From positions 248,001-312,000 of the forward strand of contig JBLWWK010000002.1 in assembly GCA_048267965.1 (NCBI GenBank): DNA of 64,000 bases, given 5' to 3'. A model generated the notes under the pieces. That model did not search any database, was not told the origin of the DNA, and saw only the letters and a list, made by a program, of their open reading frames with translations. Every line of letters begins with the position of its first letter. The stretch's first letter is position 1. The DNA is from GCA-2705995 sp048267965. GTDB lineage: Bacteria; Bacteroidota; Bacteroidia; Flavobacteriales_G; Salibacteraceae. The translations under genes and the position numbers were made by a program. Below are positions 8,891 through 17,863 of the stretch, piece after piece.

Positions 8891-8904
8891 GTAAAAGGCA
8901 TAAA

Positions 8905-8937
8905 AAAACCTCAATCCTGATAAAGAATTGAGGTTTT
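8905..8937. terminator. Bidirectional terminator
   Basis: AAAACCTCAAT (8905-8915) pairs perfectly with ATTGAGGTTTT (8927-8937). It lies between the lipoprotein gene and the convergent short CxxC gene. Confidence 0.85.
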
Positions 8938-8962
8938 CCTTGCTCTTAAAAAAAAAAGGGGG

Positions 8963-9127
8963 TTAACTGCCACAACCTACGCAGTCGATGTGTGAATCCA
9001 TGGGTTTCACACCTTTAAGTTTCATTTCAAGATTATGGATTTCATCGCGTACTTCCATATCTTGCATTAGGTCTCCAGTAAGCTTTTCGCGAAGCTTTAC
9101 AATTTTTTCTTTTAACTCTTTTTCCAT
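8963..9127 (-). CDS. 54-residue peptide with C-terminal CxxC
   Basis: The ATG is at 9125-9127 and the stop at 8963-8965. The product starts MEKELKEKIVKLREKLTG, has a charged amphipathic helix of about 40 residues and ends DCVGCGS, a CxxC four residues from the end. It fills a stretch that otherwise has no gene, and it is followed on its own strand by the bidirectional hairpin at 8905-8937. The composition is clearly protein-like rather than a shadow frame. The function is unknown; the cysteine pair could bind metal or act in redox. Confidence 0.7.
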   Translation of the reverse strand: MEKELKEKIVKLREKLTGDLMQDMEVRDEIHNLEMKLKGVKPMDSHIDCVGCGS

Positions 9128-9291
9128 GGTGAAATGACTTTAAAATTGGTGTTCGAAATCAACTACTAAAGTATCTCAAGACTAGCTTGACTTTTCGTAA
9201 TGTCAAGTGCATTTTTCCAAAACACCCTGTTGAAAACTAAAAAACGGAGAATTAAAATGTTAATTTTATCGCTAATTAATTGAATGCCTTT

Positions 9292-10728
9292 ATGAAACAA
9301 CTTTACACATGGTTAATAAGTTTTTTGCTTTGCCTTAACATTTCAACGAGTACTTCACAAGTGTTGATTTCTTCAGAATTTATTAGCACAACACCCGCAG
9401 CTCTCATTAGTTTAGTAAGCAATGGATTCCCCACCAACTACGATGTAAACTTCTATAAACTAACGTATAACACTACAGACGCCCAAGGCAACCCAACAAC
9501 CGCAACGGGCGCTGTGGCCATTCCAGAATCGTCTTGTGATATTATGCCCATGTTGGCTTATTGCCACGGAACTGTGCTTAGAAAACAAGACATCCCTTCT
9601 GCTGAAAACACAGAATCGTACATCGGGAAAACATTTTCGAGCATTGGTTACATTACCGTAATGCCCGATTATGTAGGGCTGGGAGACTCTCCTGGTTTGC
9701 ACCCTTACGTTCATGCAACATCACAAGCTACGGCTACCATCGATTTAATTCGCGCTACCCGAGAATTTATGTCGAACGACCTCACCATTCAAGACAATAA
9801 CCAACTGTTTATTACGGGGTATTCTCAAGGCGGACATGCAGCCATGGCTACGCACAAATACATACAAGACAATAACCTTTACAATGAGTTTAATGTAGTA
9901 GCTTCTGCCCCTTGTTCGGGCCCTTACGATTTATCGGGTTCTCAATCTGGCGTAATCACCAGCGGTTTACCATACTCTAATCCGGGTTATGTGGTGTATC
10001 TATTAATGAGCTACCAAACAGCGTATGGTAACCTCTACACCACCCTTAGCGATGTGCTTAAATCTCCGTACGATGTAGATATGCTCACCTATTTCGATGG
10101 TGTGCAAAACCAGTACGATATGAGCGATGTAAATGCAGCTCTACCCAACCAGCTCAACGGTTTTATGGAAGATTCTGTACTTACCAATTTTGCCAACAAT
10201 CCCAATCATCCGTTAAGAAAAGCTTTAGAAGATAACGACAATTATGACTGGGCTCCTCAACGCCCTGTTCGCATGATGTATTGTACAGGAGACGAACAAG
10301 TAGACTACACCAATTCTACCACGGCTGCCGCTGCCATGAATGCAAATAACGCACCCGATGTAGCTGCTGTAGAAGCAGGCGGTAATTCAGTAGATCACGG
10401 TGGTTGTGTAATTCCAGCGCTTTCCGAAGCGTATGAGTTTTTCGAAACCAAAACCACTTTTTGCGGTTTTGCACAAAGCACCAACGAGTTAGCAAGTAGA
10501 TTTGAATTCAGCTACTTCCCTAACCCAGCCACCTCTGAAATCACCCTGGCTTTTCCTGTATCGGTAGGAACCGTTCACCTACTTTCTTTACAAGGCCAAT
10601 TAATGAAAGAAGTAAATGTTACCTCAACACAACTAATTCTTTCTGTAGACGAATTGCCAAAAGGCATGTATTTCTTACGTTGGAATCAGCAAAACGGACA
10701 GTTTATTGAACGCGTAGTTATTCAATAA
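9292..10728 (+). CDS. Secreted lipase/esterase with T9SS sorting domain
   Basis: The protein has 478 residues counted from the ATG at 9292; an in-frame TTG at 9280 is less likely because the signal peptide begins MKQLYTWLISFLLCLN. Residues ~25-400 are an alpha/beta hydrolase resembling secretory lipases, with the nucleophile elbow GYSQGGHAA (Ser178), a likely acid in CTGDEQVDY and a likely base in VDHGGC. The last ~75 residues (FSYFPNPATSEITL to the end) are a type-A T9SS C-terminal domain that directs export across the outer membrane and anchoring or release. It stands alone between terminators. Confidence 0.88.
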   Translation: MKQLYTWLISFLLCLNISTSTSQVLISSEFISTTPAALISLVSNGFPTNYDVNFYKLTYNTTDAQGNPTTATGAVAIPESSCDIMPMLAYCHGTVLRKQDIPSAENTESYIGKTFSSIGYITVMPDYVGLGDSPGLHPYVHATSQATATIDLIRATREFMSNDLTIQDNNQLFITGYSQGGHAAMATHKYIQDNNLYNEFNVVASAPCSGPYDLSGSQSGVITSGLPYSNPGYVVYLLMSYQTAYGNLYTTLSDVLKSPYDVDMLTYFDGVQNQYDMSDVNAALPNQLNGFMEDSVLTNFANNPNHPLRKALEDNDNYDWAPQRPVRMMYCTGDEQVDYTNSTTAAAAMNANNAPDVAAVEAGGNSVDHGGCVIPALSEAYEFFETKTTFCGFAQSTNELASRFEFSYFPNPATSEITLAFPVSVGTVHLLSLQGQLMKEVNVTSTQLILSVDELPKGMYFLRWNQQNGQFIERVVIQ

Positions 10729-10751
10729 AATTCACACGCTTTATAAATCAG

Positions 10752-10784
10752 AAAAGCCCTCATTAGATGCTAATGAGGGCTTTT
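10752..10784. terminator. Bidirectional terminator
   Basis: AAAAGCCCTCATTAG and CTAATGAGGGCTTTT form a perfect 15-bp stem with a 3-base loop, between the convergent lipase and universal-stress genes. Confidence 0.95.
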
Positions 10785-10814
10785 CATTTGGTAAAAGTTG
10801 AAGTTCTCTAATTC

Positions 10815-11687
10815 TTAATCTAAGTCAGCAGTAAAACTTAAAACTGGCTTAGCAGCATGGTTCACCAATGCTTCAGTAATATTATCGTTCAATAGTTTTT
10901 TAATGCCTTTAAAACCGTGAGTGGTAATGGCAATCATATCTGCATTTACACTATTGGCGTAAGCGATAATTCCATCTTCGATAGTGAAATCGTTATAGAT
11001 AGCTATGTTTTTAGGATTCAGCTCAAACTCATCGGCAATTTTATGCAAACGCTTCATAGAGCTTTCTGTATCTTCAAAATACGCTGGCGTATTCACAAAC
11101 ACCAAATGAAGCTCGGCTCCTAACGCCACAGCAAATTTCTTAGCAGAATTAATTTTTTCGTTCACCTCTTCTTCGTGAAAATCTGAAGCATACACCATTT
11201 TAGTAGGCACAAATTTTTCTACCTTATTGCTAATAGTTAAAACAGGAATTTCGCATGAGCGAACCATTTTCTGAGCATTCGAACCAATAAAAGCCTCTTT
11301 AAAACCCGAAGCTCCGTGAGTTCCCATTACCACTAAATCGATCTGATTACTCTCTATATAATCGTTAGCATCGTGGGTTACATCTTCTTCACTAATTACC
11401 GTATTTACCTCTATACCTTCGTTTCCCAAGTGCTCAGCAATTTTGGCCATTTCTGTGTTGGCTCGTTCATTTTGCTCTTTAATGGCGTTCATGATTATAT
11501 CTGGCTGAATCCCTGGCATACCTAAATCTCCAGTAGAAGACATACTCATATTGATGTACTGCTGAGAAGTGTTAAGTGAATGCATAACATGCAAACCAGT
11601 ACCTAATTGCTTGGCCAAAGAAACGGCTACATCTAAAGCTTTATCGGCTGTTTCAGAGAAATCTGTTAAGAATAAAAGATTCTTCAT
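10815..11687 (-). CDS. Tandem-domain universal stress protein
   Basis: The 290-residue protein has two UspA folds. The first (about 1-150) starts MKNLLFLTDFSETADKALDV and carries the ATP-binding GTHGASGFKEAFIGS loop. The second (about 155-285) starts KMVYASDFHEEEV and has a shorter THGFKG loop. The first domain probably binds nucleotide; the second is weaker. It is the last gene of the minus-strand group PLP decarboxylase - hemN - usp, 19 bp after hemN, and ends in the terminator at 10752. Linkage with oxygen-independent HemN would fit low-oxygen or stress expression, which is inference. Confidence 0.93.
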   Translation of the reverse strand: MKNLLFLTDFSETADKALDVAVSLAKQLGTGLHVMHSLNTSQQYINMSMSSTGDLGMPGIQPDIIMNAIKEQNERANTEMAKIAEHLGNEGIEVNTVISEEDVTHDANDYIESNQIDLVVMGTHGASGFKEAFIGSNAQKMVRSCEIPVLTISNKVEKFVPTKMVYASDFHEEEVNEKINSAKKFAVALGAELHLVFVNTPAYFEDTESSMKRLHKIADEFELNPKNIAIYNDFTIEDGIIAYANSVNADMIAITTHGFKGIKKLLNDNITEALVNHAAKPVLSFTADLD

Positions 11688-11706
11688 TGCTTCTTGAGTT
11701 ACGAGG

Positions 11707-13071
11707 TTAAATTGTTTGGCTAAAAATACGTTTTTCGGTTTGTTTGCGCGCTAATCTGGCATCAATTGCCATGCAAACATTTCTTACAAAAGGCCTTCCC
11801 TCTTCGTTAATTTCAAGGGTTCCTTCTTGAGTGAGATTGACCAATTGATCTTTTTCCATTTCGGCCAATTGGCTTACTCCTTGGTTTAAGTATTCATTTT
11901 TGGTATCGGTAGGATCCCACTCTGTTTTCATTCGGCACATCAGGTTCAAGATGTGTTTCCTAATAATTTGATCTTCTTCGTTAAGCAGGTGTCCGCGCAT
12001 AATTGGAAAATCTCCATCATCTAACGCTTTCTCGTATTGACGAATCGTTTTAAAATTCTGGCCAAAAGCACTCCAGCTATCGCTAATAGAGCTCACTCCC
12101 AAACCAATCATCAAATCAGTAGTGGTGGTTGTATACCCCATAAAATTTCGGTGTAGGGTTCCTTCTACCATCGATGAATACAGTGAATCTGAAGGCAATG
12201 CAAAATGATCCATGCCTATTTCGACATACCCCGATTCTTCGAAAAGTTGTTTTCCGAGTTCGTAAAGTTTGCGTTTCTCTTCCCCTTTTGGCAAATCTTC
12301 TTCAGTAAACTTACGCTGAACGCCTTTAATCCAAGGCACATGTGCGTAGCTGTAAAAGGCAATTCGATCGGGTTTTAACTGGTTTACTTCTTCTAAGGTG
12401 TGCTGAATGCTTTTTTCGGTCTGTTTGGGCAAACCATAAATTAAATCGAAGTTAATCGACTCGAAACCCACAGCTCTAGCATGCTCCACCACTTCGGTTA
12501 CTAATTCTACTGATTGTACGCGATTAATGATTTTTTGCACTTCTTCATCAAAATCTTGAATTCCGAAGCTCAATCGTCTAAAACCTAATTGATACAGCGT
12601 TTCTAAGTGTTCTTTACTCGTATTTCCGGGATGTGCTTCAAAGCTCATTTCGGCTCCTTCTAGCAACTCTGCCCCTTTAAATAGCTCGGTAATTAACCAC
12701 TTTAAATTCTCTGGAGAGAAAAAAGTGGGAGTTCCACCGCCTAAGTGTAACTCGGCAATGCGCGGAGTTTCTTCTAGTAAATCGAGGTACATTTTCCACT
12801 CTTGAAGAACGCGTTGAATATACGGTTCTTCCACTTTGTGGTTTTGGGTAAACCGCACATTGCACCCGCAATAATGACACATATTACTGCAAAATGGCAA
12901 GTGAATGTAAAGCGCAATCCCTTCTTTCTGGTTGGTGGCCTTAAAAGTTGAAACAACGTTGAGTTTCCACGCATCGATATCAAGCGGTTCGTGTTCCCAA
13001 AACGGAACCGTTGGGTAACTGGTATACCTTGGCCCTGGTACGTTGTATTTGTGAATTAAAGTTTGGTTCAT
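11707..13071 (-). CDS. hemN: Oxygen-independent coproporphyrinogen III dehydrogenase
   Basis: This 454-residue radical-SAM enzyme converts coproporphyrinogen III to protoporphyrinogen IX in heme synthesis without oxygen. The N-terminal signature PGPRYTSYPTVPFW is specific to true HemN. The cluster motif CSNMCHYCGC gives Cys61, Cys65, Cys68 and the extra Cys70 found in HemN. The SAM-binding GGGTPTFF follows. The length matches E. coli HemN (~457). Its start overlaps the end of the decarboxylase gene by 4 bases (ATGA), implying translational coupling. Confidence 0.95.
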   Translation of the reverse strand: MNQTLIHKYNVPGPRYTSYPTVPFWEHEPLDIDAWKLNVVSTFKATNQKEGIALYIHLPFCSNMCHYCGCNVRFTQNHKVEEPYIQRVLQEWKMYLDLLEETPRIAELHLGGGTPTFFSPENLKWLITELFKGAELLEGAEMSFEAHPGNTSKEHLETLYQLGFRRLSFGIQDFDEEVQKIINRVQSVELVTEVVEHARAVGFESINFDLIYGLPKQTEKSIQHTLEEVNQLKPDRIAFYSYAHVPWIKGVQRKFTEEDLPKGEEKRKLYELGKQLFEESGYVEIGMDHFALPSDSLYSSMVEGTLHRNFMGYTTTTTDLMIGLGVSSISDSWSAFGQNFKTIRQYEKALDDGDFPIMRGHLLNEEDQIIRKHILNLMCRMKTEWDPTDTKNEYLNQGVSQLAEMEKDQLVNLTQEGTLEINEEGRPFVRNVCMAIDARLARKQTEKRIFSQTI

Positions 13072-14324
13072 GGTTGAAAATATTCTTTGCGATCTTGCTC
13101 TACTTCCACTAAAAACTGATTTAGCACTTCTTCTTTAACGTGCGGCATTACTACTATTTTCCACCACCTTGGTTGATCTTCGTACGTATTGGCTACTAAG
13201 CGGTAGCGGTGGGCAATTTCGTCTGAAATGTCACGAGCATCAATGGCGATAATGTTCATTTTAGCATTGCGGTAATAGCGAATATTTAATTCGTCTAGCT
13301 TTTGCACACATCGATCGGTAAGACTTACTAATTGATTTAGTTTTTGGTTCCAACCGTTAGAGCCGTGTATCTGTAAAATCATCCAAACGGCAATTACATT
13401 AGCGCCCGAACGGCTTCCGCAAATAGTGTAATCTAACCCCGGAACGTACTTAGCTTCATCGGTTCCCGCATAAGGCATTAAGTTTTTGCGTGAGAGAAAA
13501 ATCCCCGTTCCAAACGGTGCTTGAAGCATTTTGTGAGCATCCAATGTAATAGAAGAAACCGCAGGATGTTGAAAGTTTAACTTATTCTCTTTTTCTGCAG
13601 TAAACGGAAAGATGAAGCCTCCAAAAGCTCCATCGACATGTATTTTGAGTTCATCTTCTGGATGATCGAAAGCGCTTACCACCAAATCTATATCGTCTAC
13701 CGAACCAAACATGGTAGTGGCCATATTCACTACGAAAATAAAATAACGAACACCGCTCGCTTTTAACTCATTTACAACTGTTTGAATAGCTTCAACAGTG
13801 AGTTCTCTAGTTTCTTCTACCACCGGAATTACTCCCTGCTGAATGCCCAATAAATTGGCACCTTTGGGCATAGAATAATGGCTATCTTCAGAATATAAAA
13901 CAGCTATTTCGTTGGGCTTCGCTTGCTTCTCTCGTTGAAAATAGTTTCGGTAAATCCAAAGGGCTTGAATGTTAGCTTCTGTACCTCCTGGGGCAATGTA
14001 ACCATCAATTGTTTCTGATTCGGCTTTGAAAATTTCTGTAGCTAATAATTCAATTAACTCAATTTCAATTTTCTGAGTGCCTCTAAAAATAGCTTCACTC
14101 TTCTCTTTATTTAGGGTGTGACATCCAATATGATTCGGATTGGCCACCAACGCACTTAAGTAAGGGGCATCTTTTAAGAAGGGCGCATCGTGGTGAAATT
14201 CTTCCGTATCTAAATACGTTCCCGGAATACCTAAAATAGCCTCGCTCGCGTAATTTTCGTTTTGCGCAAGTGCATCAAAAACGCGTTGTTTTATCTGTTC
14301 GTGTGTTTTCTTCTCCCAATACAT
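13068..14324 (-). CDS. PLP-dependent group II amino-acid decarboxylase
   Basis: This fold-type I PLP enzyme is of the glutamate/aspartate/tyrosine decarboxylase family. HVDGAFGGF supplies the cofactor aspartate, and LDAHKMLQAP carries the Schiff-base lysine (Lys265 from the chosen start). I start at the ATG at 14324 (MYWEKKTHEQ), where family-like sequence begins. The frame extends upstream to an ATG at 14372 and a TTG at 14378, but those 16-18 residues look non-homologous. The likely product is an amine such as beta-alanine or GABA; which one cannot be decided. First gene of the hemN-usp unit. Confidence 0.85.
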   Translation of the reverse strand: MYWEKKTHEQIKQRVFDALAQNENYASEAILGIPGTYLDTEEFHHDAPFLKDAPYLSALVANPNHIGCHTLNKEKSEAIFRGTQKIEIELIELLATEIFKAESETIDGYIAPGGTEANIQALWIYRNYFQREKQAKPNEIAVLYSEDSHYSMPKGANLLGIQQGVIPVVEETRELTVEAIQTVVNELKASGVRYFIFVVNMATTMFGSVDDIDLVVSAFDHPEDELKIHVDGAFGGFIFPFTAEKENKLNFQHPAVSSITLDAHKMLQAPFGTGIFLSRKNLMPYAGTDEAKYVPGLDYTICGSRSGANVIAVWMILQIHGSNGWNQKLNQLVSLTDRCVQKLDELNIRYYRNAKMNIIAIDARDISDEIAHRYRLVANTYEDQPRWWKIVVMPHVKEEVLNQFLVEVEQDRKEYFQP

Positions 14325-14403
14325 GCAACAAAAATCTTCTGATTTAACCGGTTGCCCAATGAGGGCTATCATTTGCAATAATGACTTATATCAGTTTTTA
14401 TCG

Positions 14404-14419
14404 GTAGGAACCCGTTCCT
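14404..14419. other. Intergenic inverted pair built on GTAGGAACC
   Basis: GTAGGAACC at 14404-14412 runs into CGTTCCTA, so TAGGAAC and GTTCCTA face each other across two bases. It lies between the divergent decarboxylase and M1 peptidase genes, outside the decarboxylase coding region whichever start is used. A comparable pair is inside a gene at 43844. Confidence 0.65.
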
Positions 14420-14591
14420 AAAAACTACCTAATTTCTCATCCATTTTGAGCTAAAAACCGCTACACAGATCACTTTTAACCCATTCGATACCTAGACGAT
14501 TATGCGGCTGATAATTGTCAGTTTTCTTCTCATACCAAATGTTCATTTTGTAAATCGTATTTTCGACCACCAAACTTGAAAAATTCGAAGC

Positions 14592-16457
14592 ATGCGCTAT
14601 TTTGTTTTACTACTTGTGTTGGCCTTTTCTGTAGGCTGCTCATCTTCTAAAACCAAGAAAAAAAAGGTAGAAGAAATCACCAAAGATTTACGCCAAGATG
14701 TACATTCATTTGCTCAACCGCAATTGGCAAAAGTTACGCATCTAGATTGGAAAGCGAATGTAAATTTCGACTCTAAAACCATTGATGGAACCGCCACATG
14801 GACCATCGAAAAAAACGATACTGCCAAGTCAATTGTCTTCGATACCGATGGTTTGCTAATCGAATCAGTAAAAGACCAGAACGGGGCTGAACTCACCTAT
14901 ACCATAGGCGATACTGTAGCCTTTTTAGGTCAGCCGTTAACTGTTACCATCTCTGAAGAAACCAAAAAAATAGCTATTCAATATGCTACAACGCCTGGAG
15001 CTAAAGCGTTGCAATGGCTTAATCCGGCACAAACAGCGGGTAAAGAACACCCGTTTTTATACAGTCAATCACAAGCTATTCTAGCCCGTACTTGGATTCC
15101 AAGTCAAGACAGCCCAGGTATTCGATATACCTATAACGCTGAAGTTCGTGTTCCTACCGATTTAATTGCTCTAATGAGTGCTAAAAACCCCGTAGAACGC
15201 AACGATTCTGGAGTGTATACTTTCGAAATGAACCAACCCATACCTGCTTATTTAATGGCGCTTTCTGTTGGCGATGTGGAATTTAAAACCATTGACGAAA
15301 GAACGGGCGTTTACGCAGAACCTAGCGTTATTGAAGCGGCTGCTTACGAATTTGCTGACATGGGAAGCATGCTGGCCGCTGCCGAAGAATTGTACGGACC
15401 TTACGCTTGGGAACGTTACGATTTAATTGTGCTTCCTCCTTCTTTTCCGTTTGGTGGAATGGAAAATCCGCGCTTAACCTTTGCTACGCCTACCATTATT
15501 GCTGGCGATAGAAGTTTAACCGCTCTGGTAGCACACGAATTGGCACACAGTTGGTCTGGAAACTTGGTAACCAACGCTACTTGGAACGATTTCTGGCTCA
15601 ACGAAGGTTTTACCGTGTACTTCGAAAGAAGAATTATGGAATCGCTTTACGGTGCTGAATATGCCGATATGTTGGCTGTTTTAGGCTACCAAGATTTACA
15701 AGAAGATCTGGCCGATTTACCAAGAGAAGATACCCGTCTTAAAATTGAATTAGAAGGTAGAAATCCAGACGATGGAATGACCGATATCGCCTACGAAAAA
15801 GGATACTTTTTCTTACGAATGATTGAAGAAAACATGGGTAGAGGTGAATTCGACACCTTTTTACGCAAGTATTTCAGCGAAAATGCTTTTCAAACCATGA
15901 TTACCGAAGAGTTTTTAGACTACCTAGATACCAACTTGCTGGCGAGTGACTCTACTTTACAAGAGAAATTAAAAATTGAACAATGGGTATACCAAGGGGG
16001 TTTACCTAGCAATTGCCCAAAGGTGGTTTCGAAGAGATTTCAAAAAGTGAGTTCTTCTTTAAAGGCATGGACAGATGGCGCTTTTAGTCCAGAAGAAATT
16101 GATACTGAAAACTGGAGTTCGCATGAGTGGTTGTATTTCTTACGTGAATTACCAGATACCATTTCTTCGAACCGTTTAGCTGAGTTAGACAATGCTTTTG
16201 GTTTTACAGAATCTGGAAACAGTGAAATTTTAGCTGCGTGGTTTATGCATACCATTCATCATGAATATGCACCAGCAGATAAAAAAGTGGCCGAGTTTTT
16301 AAACTCAGTGGGTAGACGTAAATTTCTTGTGCCGATTTATAAGGCCTTGATAAAAGCGGATTCTACCAAAGAAAAAGCGAAGAAAATTTATGAAGCTTCT
16401 CGCGAAAACTACCACGCAGTGAGTGTTGAAACACTTGACGCTATGATTTTAAACTAA
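14592..16457 (+). CDS. M1-family zinc aminopeptidase, lipoprotein
   Basis: The 621-residue protein starts with a lipoprotein signal (MRYFVLLLVLAFSVGCSSS). An N-terminal beta-saddle domain is followed by the gluzincin catalytic domain: exopeptidase motif GGMENPR, then HELAHSW (His315, Glu316, His319) and the third ligand Glu338 in NEGF. The C-terminal helical domain resembles leukotriene-A4-hydrolase-type aminopeptidases. It should trim N-terminal residues from peptides at the periplasmic or outer-membrane face. The divergent intergenic region carries TATTTTCG at 14558, 26 bases before the ATG. A second, different M1 peptidase lies at 35806. Confidence 0.95.
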   Translation: MRYFVLLLVLAFSVGCSSSKTKKKKVEEITKDLRQDVHSFAQPQLAKVTHLDWKANVNFDSKTIDGTATWTIEKNDTAKSIVFDTDGLLIESVKDQNGAELTYTIGDTVAFLGQPLTVTISEETKKIAIQYATTPGAKALQWLNPAQTAGKEHPFLYSQSQAILARTWIPSQDSPGIRYTYNAEVRVPTDLIALMSAKNPVERNDSGVYTFEMNQPIPAYLMALSVGDVEFKTIDERTGVYAEPSVIEAAAYEFADMGSMLAAAEELYGPYAWERYDLIVLPPSFPFGGMENPRLTFATPTIIAGDRSLTALVAHELAHSWSGNLVTNATWNDFWLNEGFTVYFERRIMESLYGAEYADMLAVLGYQDLQEDLADLPREDTRLKIELEGRNPDDGMTDIAYEKGYFFLRMIEENMGRGEFDTFLRKYFSENAFQTMITEEFLDYLDTNLLASDSTLQEKLKIEQWVYQGGLPSNCPKVVSKRFQKVSSSLKAWTDGAFSPEEIDTENWSSHEWLYFLRELPDTISSNRLAELDNAFGFTESGNSEILAAWFMHTIHHEYAPADKKVAEFLNSVGRRKFLVPIYKALIKADSTKEKAKKIYEASRENYHAVSVETLDAMILN

Positions 16458-16554
16458 TCTGTGAATCTTTGGTATATATTCGCACGATTTTTTATGAATT
16501 GAATGCTCGGCAAACGCGGCAAACTATTGTTTAATCAGTGAATTAAAACGGTAA

Positions 16555-17763
16555 ATGAATCAGGATACTCCTCCGTCTGAATCGTTTGTATCTTTTGACG
16601 ATACAGCAGTGGCTTTTGAAAGCAAAACAGACCAAGACCTCAACTTTTCCATTTTTATGTTTAAGTTGATGGGTCAACCTGCTCTGGTAAAAATGGGAAC
16701 CTCTTTAACGCTGTTGGCGTTGAAAATGCGACTTCCGATTGAAGGGATTATTAAAGGAACCGTTTTTAGGCAGTTTTGCGGAGGTGTTTCTATCGAAGAT
16801 TGTGAACCGAAAATTAAGCGCTTAGGTCAATCTCACATTGGTGCTATTCTCGACCTATCGGTAGAAGGACAAGAAGACGAAGAGTCATTTGATAAAGCCA
16901 GCGATGAATTGTTAGTGTTGGTAAAAAACGCCAGCAAAAACAAAGATATTCCTGTTTGTTGTATGAAAGTTTCTGCCATTGCTAGGCACTCTATTCTTGA
17001 AAAAGTAGCTAAAGGTGACGACCTTTCAATGGAAGAAAAGAAAGAGTATGCCAATGTGGTAAGAAGGCTCAACTTAATTTGTGGTTCTGCCGAAAAACAC
17101 GATGTGCCCATCTACATAGATGCAGAAGAATCTTGGATTCAAGATGCTATCGATCGGCTTACCGAAACCATGATGTCGCGCTACAACAAAAAGAAGGCTT
17201 ACGTATTTACCACCTTTCAATTTTATCGGTGGGATCGCATTGACTACCTGAAAAGATTATTGTCTTTAGCCGAGCGTGAAAACTTTAAGTTAGGAGCCAA
17301 ATTTGTGCGCGGTGCCTACATGGAAAAAGAGCGTAAACGCGCAGAAGACAACGGGTACAAAGATCCTATACAACCTAACAAAGAAGCTACCGACAACGAT
17401 TTTAATTCTGCTCTGGAAATTGCTCTTGAGCATCTAGATAGAATCGAATTTGTTTGTGGAACGCACAACGAAGATTCTTGCATGAAATTAGTGCACATGA
17501 TGCATGAGCAAAGAATTGAGCAAAACCACCCTTCTATCTATTTCTCTCAGCTTTTTGGTATGAGTGATCACATCAGCTATAACTTGAGTTTTGCTGGTTT
17601 CAATGTAACCAAATACCTTCCCTACGGCCCTATTAGAGATGCCGTACCTTATTTAATTAGAAGGGTTGAAGAGAATACAGCAGTGGCTGGTCAGATGGGA
17701 CAAGAGCTTAAATTGCTGCTCTCAGAAAAGCAAAGAAGAGAAAAAGTTAAAAAGAACACGTAA
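16555..17763 (+). CDS. Proline dehydrogenase
   Basis: This 402-residue FAD-dependent enzyme oxidises proline to delta-1-pyrroline-5-carboxylate. The barrel motifs are clear: TTFQFYRWDRIDYL, the substrate/FAD strand KFVRGAYMEKER, and the proline-binding helix RDAVPYLIRRVEEN. It is the monofunctional form, without the P5C dehydrogenase half of PutA, and no rocA/putA partner is visible in the window. The first ~35 residues are polar and variable. It probably has its own transcript, with 97 bases separating it from the peptidase gene. Confidence 0.93.
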   Translation: MNQDTPPSESFVSFDDTAVAFESKTDQDLNFSIFMFKLMGQPALVKMGTSLTLLALKMRLPIEGIIKGTVFRQFCGGVSIEDCEPKIKRLGQSHIGAILDLSVEGQEDEESFDKASDELLVLVKNASKNKDIPVCCMKVSAIARHSILEKVAKGDDLSMEEKKEYANVVRRLNLICGSAEKHDVPIYIDAEESWIQDAIDRLTETMMSRYNKKKAYVFTTFQFYRWDRIDYLKRLLSLAERENFKLGAKFVRGAYMEKERKRAEDNGYKDPIQPNKEATDNDFNSALEIALEHLDRIEFVCGTHNEDSCMKLVHMMHEQRIEQNHPSIYFSQLFGMSDHISYNLSFAGFNVTKYLPYGPIRDAVPYLIRRVEENTAVAGQMGQELKLLLSEKQRREKVKKNT

Positions 17764-17863
17764 ATCGTTCGAATAGTAAACGTTTCCGCTCTATTAGAAC
17801 AAACGATATTCCTAACTTGTACGTCTATGTAATAAACCTAGCGTATAATTTAGTTGTATTTCT

